From assembly GCA_000711775.1 (NCBI GenBank), contig ARYC01001187.1, positions 1 to 64,000 of the forward strand: a stretch of DNA of 64,000 nt, given 5' to 3'. This document shows positions 57,306 through 64,000 of the stretch, in pieces. The notes under the pieces are model-generated. The model was not told where the DNA came from, did no database searches, and saw only the letters and a list, made by a program, of their open reading frames with translations. How positions within the stretch are numbered: position 1 is the first letter of the stretch; every line of letters begins with the position of its first letter. The DNA is from Oxytricha trifallax (lineage: Eukaryota > Ciliophora > Spirotrichea > Sporadotrichida > Oxytrichidae). Position numbers and translations under genes: made by a program.

Positions 57306-58221
57306 TTTCTATGAATATGTTTATTTATTAATTCTTTAATAATAATAAGATATTAAATTGTAGTTCAGTTATAATTTAAAAATACAAGTGTAAGTCTTAT
57401 CAATCTGAGATGGAATCTTTTGTTGTGGTATACTATCACAGTTGATTATTATCTCTAGGATTTATATACTTTGATGTATTAAAACTTAATTGATTACATT
57501 TAGATTGTATATTAAATATTTAGTTATTCTAGTTTACTTTTTATTAATCAAATTTATGTTATTCAAAATTAAAATGTTATCTATATCAATTCAGAATAAA
57601 TTTTCTTTTTATAAAACTTAACTATTAATAAATTGCAACAAGCTGCTTCCTCTGTGCTTTTAGCCAATCAATGGAATCTCAAAAATTATGATTTAGTAAT
57701 TAAAATACTTCTCTTTACTACTTATTTGCAGCACTTAGTGATATATCGTTATGGAAATCAGTCTCGTTAAACTCAATTATCTTTCTCGAGGACTATGGTC
57801 ATGTTTTAAATCAGACATTTAAGTATGGTCTTGTGAAATGAGGATTTTGAAGGATCCTTGGTGTGAGAAAAGTTTGGATGTAAGATAGTTACACCAAGAG
57901 ATCTAATTGCACTAGCTGAGTTTGCGGATGTTGATTATGAATTACAAGCTTTAATTATTAGTAAAAAAACAATATTATATTTAGCATTGTTTTAAATGTA
58001 AAATTTGATAAAGAATATCAACATACTTTGAAAATGATATGTCATTAAAGGTTGTTTAGTACAAAGTAATTGTAATTTAAATTGAAATTTATATGTTTCT
58101 AATAGTTTTATTGCCAAAAAATATGAAGTTTAATGTTGGGGGCAGGAAACTTCCGCAAGTTGCGCAAAAATGCACGGGCAGAAAACTTCCTCCTTCCCTT
58201 AAATTTAAATAAAAAAAAGAC
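57306..58221. other. AT-rich with an ambiguous coding patch and a GC-rich motif pair
   Basis: 57700-57970 has open frames on both strands (for example + KFGCKIVTPRDLIALAEFAD) and cannot be resolved. 58135-58200 is a 55% GC patch in which GGGCAGxAAACTTCC occurs twice, 45 bp apart. Confidence 0.35.
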
Positions 58222-58554
58222 TCAAGATTGATGAAAATGCAAAAATATAATATATTATAATTTCAGATGTAAGAAAGAAGGGATTAATTTATTTTAGATC
58301 ATCTTCTTGTTATCAATTCTTCTTACCACGAGAATAATTTCTACCTATGGTATTACATCATTTTCAAGGACATAGTATAGACTTTATTAATTGTCCTCAT
58401 TCATTTTAATTAATTGACCTTATTTTTTCAGGTCTATTTAGGATCTCTCATACTTTAAAGCCAAGATATATTTGATTTGGCTAATCGTTTCAGTTTACTA
58501 TTTAGTTTACATGCCTATCATTTTATGTTAATAAAAAAGAAAAGTTTCTTTCAT
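58222..58554 (-). CDS. Ubiquitin-like fold protein, 110 aa
   Basis: ATG at 58554 (first Met after an in-frame TGA; further Mets at 58521 and 58512) to TGA 58222-58224, all in Gln code. The middle aligns with the latter two thirds of a ubiquitin fold: ETISQIKYILALKYERSQID matches the TIENVKAKI helix and loop, KKQGQLIKMNEDNQQSLYYV matches the [20 protein letters not shown] strand and turn, and IPQVEIILVVRR matches the final STLHLVLRLRGG strand. There is no terminal Gly-Gly, and the sequence continues for about 30 residues, so it would not be a conjugatable modifier in this form. The first beta hairpin is not visible and may be on another segment upstream. Family placement is by pattern only. 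Confidence 0.55.
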
Positions 58555-59067
58555 ATCTCATTTTGAAGTTTATCTTGGCAAACTCTCACAATATAATTAT
58601 AATATTTTGATATTGAATTATATACAATATTACGTATATGAAATAAAAATGTAAATAAAATACTAATAGGCTACCTTATATTTATGATTAAAATGGTTGA
58701 TTAATATAAAATAAAAACCTGTAAATTTCTGATTCTCTAAGTTCTCTCATTTATTGTTATCCTAATTTAGAAAATCCCTTTATTTAAAATCTTATATTTC
58801 GCTCAATCTTTATATTCATAACTTATTTTTTTGGGTTTTCAAAGTAACTTCCATATTTTAATATCTTGGAGCATTAGGATAAATATAGTTTTGTTCTTAA
58901 TTTAAACATAAATTTATAAAAATAGCAAATACCATTATATTTTTTATTTTATAACCCATAAATTATTAAAAAAATCACTTTATTTGGAAGGAGATTTGTT
59001 TTTCAAATATATGTCTTCATAATCTTGCCTATATATTAAGCTTTAGTTTCTTATTGATAATAGCTTA
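58555..59067. other. AT-rich spacer, no gene seen
   Basis: About 23% GC with no supported frame. Confidence 0.4.
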
Positions 59068-59600
59068 TCAGATATATTCCTAGTCTATTTCAAGTTTGTA
59101 AAGATTACAGTCCAAAAAGATTTAAACACTAAGAATCTTTAATGTAACTAACATATTTGCATCACCTTACTTTTAGGTGTTAATTATATCTTTAATTTTA
59201 ATCAACAGCTATATCATTAATTTACTAACTATGCTATTTCTATTTTGATGTATCTAACTAACCATTTATGATGTTTCAATAATATTTATAATGTATTTAA
59301 AATTAATTGAAACTTTTTAAAAGATTCTCTCTAGGTTAGCAGATGATGAAGAGTTATCATAATCGCTTTTGTTATCAGTCAAATTGAATAAATGGCTCAT
59401 TTTATAAATCTTTCGTTGCCTCCTTGTCTTTAATGTATCGATATCAATTACTTACTCTAAGCTACTTTCGCTTAATTAGCTGTCCTCTTGCGGTGATTCG
59501 AACAGACTATTCGAAACTACTTGAGTTGGTGAGGTAAACTCTGAGCTACTGTTTTTGTTTCTTTTGCAGATTTTTAGTTATTTAAAAAATGATTAAAGTG
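59068..59600 (-). CDS. Ser-rich then helical protein segment, about 170 codons
   Basis: Minus frame in Gln code, TGA at 59068-59070. GC-rich upstream part: KRNKNSSSEFTSPTQVVSNS, then LFESPQEDSQLSESSLEQVI, then DIDTLKTRRQRKIYKMSHLF, then NLTDNKSDYDNSSSSANLER. The downstream part is AT-rich but still amphipathic (IFQKVSINFKYIINIIETSQ…). The frame stays open to about 59650 with no Met, so the start is outside or beyond an IES. The Ser/Asp/Glu-rich leader looks like a disordered regulatory region. No family recognised. Confidence 0.55.
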
Positions 59601-59789
59601 ATAATTCTAGTTAAGAAGTTGAATTTATTAGTAAATGTTTGAATAAGAAATAAATAACATAGTTTGGAAGCATTTATAGTTAAATCAATAAAAATAATTA
59701 TATTGTGCAATATCCATTAATACTTAATGAATGAAGATTAATTATAATTTCTCGGGATGTTTTAAAAATAATTAATTATAGGAACTATA

Positions 59790-60172
59790 TAATCATGATT
59801 TATAATACAAAAACTTTAATTAATTATTTATTTTAATCACATTATTACTAAAACTTATTATGTAAATCAAAAATGTAAATCTCTATGATTATTGCTATCC
59901 TTCCTCTTCATCATCCTCTTCTTCATCTTCATCGTCAAATTCAACTTCTATGTCTGCTCTTTCTGTCACTCTGCGAAACACCAGTCCAGCTGCACATGTG
60001 GTCTTACCAGGTAGGACCACTATAAAAAAATAAAGATATGTTTTTTGTAAATTACATTTTTAATGAGTGCTTTAACTCCACCTGCGTTTGATCTTTAAGT
60101 ATTAGTATTACTATATTAAGTTTTTGATTAAATTTAAAGTTTTCATATTATAAATTATGAATAATAAAAGTA
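59790..60172 (-). mobile_element. MITE family 3, copy 2, with acidic coding-like core
   Basis: Inverse orientation to the copy at 42366. Ends ATTCATAATTTATAATATGA and TTTGTATTATAAATCATGAT are inverted repeats. The core frame (minus, from about 60025) reads VVLPGKTTCAAGLVFRRVTE, then RADIEVEFDDEDEEEDDEEE and stays open with Gln codons to TGA at about 59786. About 46% GC in the core. The VLPGKTT run begins within a GTGGTC/GACCAC hairpin. It could alternatively be a duplicated host segment rather than a mobile element. Confidence 0.5.
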
Positions 60173-60608
60173 TAAATCTAAATCAAACAATAAAGATTGT
60201 TAAAACAATTTATCTATTATATAATACTTCTCACAAAAATCATTACAGCAACAAATTTATTGCAAATGTAAATAATAATATTATTTGAATAATCTGCATA
60301 ATATATTTATCAATCATTAGACAGTCATTGAATCAATATATATATAGATATATATTAAAGTCTTCTATGAAACAAATTTATCAATTAGGATAAATCAGGA
60401 TCACTACATTTATCGAGTGCCCAGCATCTAAACATTTACAATTTAGCAAAACAAAAAGAAGGCGAATAAATAATTTGTGACAATATAATTAAGAAGTTAC
60501 AAAATAATAAGAGTAGCATAAAATAACTGTTGCAAATACTTATCGAAATATAGTATTACTATTATTGGTAATACCTATTCTATGTGTTGATATTTTAGTT
60601 AATGCAAT

Positions 60609-61066
60609 TAGCTAAAATAGCATATTTTTGGTAAATTAATTAGCTTAATAAACTTTGTAACACATTTCTTTTATTTATTTTATTTATTTTATTTTTATTA
60701 AATTTTTAGGTACTCTACCGCATTTGACCTGTTTTGCGGTAGAGTACCTTAATTATATTAATTTTCAAAATATTTAATTATTAAGTTTTAATTTATAAAT
60801 GAAATACAGTTGTAGAAAAATTAGAATGTAGTAATATTATTATTATTAATTAAAAGTTATTAAATAAATTGTTGTACTAGCATATTTATTCTTAAAGTAA
60901 AGTTGCTATATAAAGCAACATTCTCATATTATTCAAATTATTTACATTTATTCTATATAAATACTACTTTTTCTACAAACTTTATTTCATTTATAATTAA
61001 AACTAAATATTTTGAAAATTAATTTAATTAAGGTATTCTACCGCAAAATATGTTAAACTTTAGCTA
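60609..61066. mobile_element. Palindromic MITE family 1, copy C (458 bp, AAT duplication)
   Basis: Left arm begins TAGCTAAAATAGCATATTTT and holds the full GGTACTCTACCGCA…TGCGGTAGAGTACC hairpin. The right arm is shortened: the hairpin is cut after GGTATTCTACCGCA and the arm ends …ACTTTAGCTA. AAT flanks both sides (60606-60608, 61067-61069). Older or damaged compared with copies A and B. Confidence 0.85.
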
Positions 61067-62063
61067 AATATTAAACTTAGCCTAATCAGCAAGTAATAAC
61101 AACGATACGAGGAATAAATAATTTTAGTTCTTATTACTTTTAACATAGTAAATCTGATATATGTTAAATGAATGAATGGTTGTATTGAGATATTAATAAC
61201 TTGTAACTACTAATCATACTCAATTGTTAATATTAAGTAGGTAAATATCCTTAAATAATATTAATAATAAAGAAAGTAATTAAACTTAGTTAATCAAGAG
61301 AAAGGCTTGATTATTGGAAGATTGAGGAAAGCTATAAAGTCATACAATGACGATTAATTTAAAAAGAAAAGTGGAAAAAAATAAAATAATCAAATATGAA
61401 TTATTAGCAAACATTATTTCCAAACAAATTTTTAGCATTATTAAGATTAGCAAAAGCCTGGAAAGCTCTTAAGTAACATCGAAGTTGAAATTTTCTTAAA
61501 AAAAAGCTTTTCATTAAGCTAAGATGTACTCGAGGATAATGATTAATGTGTTATGTTAAGACGAATGCAATGAAACATGCAAGAAAATTTGACCAAAAAA
61601 TAATAAACATTAAAATCAGTCACAAATTTCAAGGATTTAAATGATCAAATAATAAAGCCAGATAATTATTTAAAGAAACTTGAATAGAAAGGTATTTATA
61701 ATCGATAAAACAATTCATTATTGTAATTATTATTATATGAGTATTATATTAATGATAGTCAAATTATGAAATATATTGGCTTATTTAATTTTAAATTAGA
61801 ATATCATGCATGTTGTGAAAATTAAAAATTGTACTAATTTAATAAATTTAATAAAATAATTCAAAAAATAATGATTGTTAAAAAAAAAATTAAACAATTA
61901 TATAAATTCTATAAAAAGGGGATTTATAAATGAATTCTTATAAAAAAAGAAAATAATAAAAAAAAACAATATCAAAAGAAAAATAAATATATATAAAAAC
62001 ATAATATGCATTATTTTATATCAATAAAAATGTTAAAAATAAAAATAAAAAAAGTCTAAAGAG
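61067..62063. other. AT-rich spacer, no gene seen
   Basis: About 20% GC with poly-A runs near 61870-62060. Nothing supported. Confidence 0.45.
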
Positions 62064-62432
62064 TCATTTTAAATTTATCTATAAATTGCCAAAATTAATT
62101 AAATTAAATTGAAAATAAAAATTTAGGTCTTCAATAAGAGGCTCAGAATCGAACGGGAAGGGCTTCAAATCGCAACAATTTTTATTTGCCAAAATCTCTA
62201 AAATTTATTACAATTTTTAGGAAATTTATGAATTCTCAAAAATCGAACATTTGCCATCACCAATCTTCATCCTTGCTTCCCAGCGTCGTAAGAACACAGA
62301 AAAGATGCAGAATTTAATAATCAGCAGGAAAAACATAATAAAAAAATATATAAAGTAATCCTTCACCTTAAAACAGAGGACATTAGGAAATGAGTCATGG
62401 ACATTTTTGAACAAATTTACACTTCTCTTCAT
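62064..62432 (-). CDS. Small protein with one membrane helix, 122 aa
   Basis: ATG 62432 to TGA 62064-62066 in Gln code, 123 codons. MKRSVNLFKNVHDSFPNVLC, then a clear membrane segment DYFIYFFIMFFLLIIKFCIF at about residues 25-48, then a basic FLRRWEARMK and a soluble tail with SENSQISQKL…CCDLKPFPFDSEPLIEDLNF. The positive side after the helix suggests the tail is cytosolic. The upstream frame is open past the ATG without TGA, so a longer N-terminus is possible. About 32% GC. No family recognised. It lies about 310 bp from the TBE to the right. Confidence 0.55.
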
Positions 62433-62877
62433 TTTGCCTATTTTAGGCAATGATTATTTTTTTTTAAATCTGAGAAAATATAACTAATACGTAGTCTTTA
62501 ATTCTCTACAAGACGATGTATTTTTGAGGTCACTTGGATATTATGAAGTATGAGTTTTTGAAATTAAAGAAATTAAAGAGTCCAAAAGATTAATTTAAAT
62601 TAAAATTAAAATCACAAATTATATTGAATTTCATAGGAAAAAAAATTTTATTTTATAATAATAAATAAGTTATTCCTTTAGCCATGTGATTAAACGTATT
62701 TTTATCGTATTCTTTCATTCTGAGCTTCTTTTTTTTTCCTTCACTATTCAAAACCCCAAAACCCTTTCAGTAGTTTGATTGAGTTTTTGATTGATAAAAA
62801 GTAGACTATTAGTGCATACTTTATTAGGGTTTTAATAGGGTTTTTTATGTTTTAATATTAGTAATTTAAGTGAGTAT

Positions 62878-63920
62878 ATGCGAGGTTTGGGGTCAGTTTA
62901 TGACAGTGAGTATATAGATATTGTTTAAGTTGCGTTATGGATGTGATGAATATAATGATCAACTCAAGCCTATCCTTAATAACACGTCTATAGCAAGGCT
63001 ACTCCATAAATCTCCTGCTACTGTTAGGTCTCACTGTCTATTAGCATTGAATTTAAAGAGATAGCAGCTTAATTCTAAGCCTAAAAGATCTCTAAAATTT
63101 TAGCAGAATCATATCGATTATCTTATTAATGATAAGACTCCTAAATACTGGGCTCACTTCTCTCTAGCCTAGAGGGCTGTGATGTTTCATCGCCAATTTC
63201 CTGAGCTTCACATATCTGCTTAATCGATAGCTAACATATATAAAAAGAACGGAATATCTTACAAGACAGTCAATCGCATTAAGAGAGTGATTGACTTTAA
63301 TGTTCCATTTTATAAGACTAATTTAAATTATATATTCGATTAAATGCAGAGATCTTAAGAGCATAATATAAAATTCATACACGCTGATGAGGCAGTATTC
63401 ACGTTTAATACCTTCAAATCGAGGTCTTGGTATAAGAGGCATAGTAATATAAAAGTTTATGATTAAAAGGTTAAGGTTTAAACTCATGCTATTCTTGGTG
63501 GAATAAGTGAAGATAGTGGCCTCGAGACTTATGTTATTCACCCTCGTTCTATATAGACTGAATAATATATTAGGTTCTTGCAATAACTCAGAGATAAATA
63601 CGCGGACTAAGATTATTCTATTCGTTGATAACTTTTCAGTTCATAAAACTAAAGACACAAGGAAGGAATATGAAAGGCTAAACATAACACCTGTATTTAA
63701 TGTTCCCTACAGGCCTCAGTTCAATGGAATTGAATTATATTGGGGGTTATTGAAAGGCCACTACAAGAAACTTCTACTATATCACTTGATGCACGACTTG
63801 AAGATAGATACAGTCGATTTTATTAAGAGTGCTGCTAAGAGAGTCAGCGATGATAAAGCTAAAGTATGCGCAAGAGAAGGGAGATTTTGTGTATATAAAT
63901 AAGTTTTAGATTTAAACGAA
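62878..63920 (+). pseudogene. TBE 42-kDa transposase, two frameshifts
   Basis: Starts MRGLGSVYDSEYIDI at 62878, directly after the terminal repeat as in the other copy. A 2-bp deletion near 62925 and another 2-bp deletion near 63610 (GGACTAAGATT where the intact copy has GACTAAGAGATT) put three frames in succession. All DDE motifs are still readable (HADEAVF, LFVDNFSVHK, NGIELYWGLLK). The final frame ends LDLNE, TGA at about 63918-63920. Not functional as it stands. Confidence 0.9.
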
Positions 63921-63925
63921 TGAAT

Positions 63926-64000
63926 AAGTTCACATATTAAATTTGCCCGTAAAGGGATTTGGCTTCTCTTTCTTTTCTTCCTCTTATGGCTTGCTTGGGC
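63926..64000 (-). pseudogene. TBE 22-kDa gene, C-terminal end
   Basis: Minus-strand end of the 22-kDa gene: stop a few bases from the transposase stop, last residues KPNPFTGKFNM as in the other copy, then leaves the window. Too little is visible to judge its integrity. Confidence 0.7.

Larger units (their letters stand above)
62745..64000 (+). mobile_element. TBE: TBE transposon, left part, runs off the window
   Basis: Begins CAAAACCCCAAAACCCTTTC after ATT. The terminal repeat differs from the 10.5-kb copy by several small deletions (for example the AGGGTTTATGTAGGGGTTT block is shortened). It continues through the 42-kDa transposase on the plus strand to 63911 and into the end of the 22-kDa gene on the minus strand at the window edge. 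Clearly younger than the 51-kb relic (about 95% identical to the 10.5-kb copy by eye). Confidence 0.93.

Noticed and set aside
1-64000. CRISPR arrays, bacterial operons, ribosome binding sites
   Set aside because: No regularly spaced repeats with unique spacers and no prokaryotic gene organisation; all evidence is for a ciliate germline.

Overview
**Organism.** The window looks like germline (micronuclear) DNA of a spirotrich ciliate of the Oxytricha/Stylonychia group. Three things point there. (1) Real genes open up only when TAA and TAG are read as glutamine and TGA is the only stop. (2) It carries TBE-type transposons whose ends are the telomere-like CAAAACCCC repeat and whose 138-bp inverted repeats bracket the three known TBE genes. 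(3) Coding sequence (about 35-50% GC) is broken by short AT-rich inserts flanked by direct repeats, which behave like internal eliminated sequences (IESs) with pointers. The rest is about 20-25% GC. Read with the standard code the window seems almost empty; most of its genes are invisible that way.

**Layout.** 1-1228: unusually GC-rich Tc1/IS630-type transposase remnant, then a coding-like segment. 1209-9091 (minus): one very large Gln/Ser/Asn-rich gene of roughly 2,250 codons with at least seven removable inserts, one of them a complete MITE. 10380-14832: two pieces of a translation initiation factor eIF2-gamma gene lying on either side of a complete TBE element (10533-14686). 15.5-16.4 kb: two further macronuclear-destined-looking segments. 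16.5-19.0 kb (minus): a LINE. 19-44 kb: mostly AT-rich DNA with scattered coding islands (20.3, 22.7, 25.9, 32.1, 33.7, 36.7, 39.3, 40.8-42.2, 43.2 kb) and MITEs. 44.3-47.8 kb: tail of one LINE followed by ORF1 of another, the latter split by a palindromic MITE. 47.8-50 kb: small genes. 50.8-52.9 kb: a decayed TBE. 55.0-57.3 kb: a cluster of coding segments, possibly scrambled. 58.2-59.6 kb: a ubiquitin-like gene and another minus-strand gene. 60.6 kb: third palindromic MITE. 62.0-64.0 kb: a small membrane-protein gene and the left part of another TBE running off the window.

**How the parts relate.** Host genes are interrupted by IESs, and some IESs are recognisable mobile elements (MITE family 2 at 4.2 kb and 41.4 kb). 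The palindromic MITEs are flanked by 3-bp ANT duplications, the same target pattern known for TBE elements, which suggests, but does not prove, mobilisation by a TBE-type transposase. The TBE at 10.5 kb keeps an unbroken transposase while its two companion genes are frameshifted.

No rRNA, tRNA, CRISPR array or bacterial-type regulatory signals were seen. All translations were done by eye; boundaries of coding segments without a clear start or pointer are approximate.
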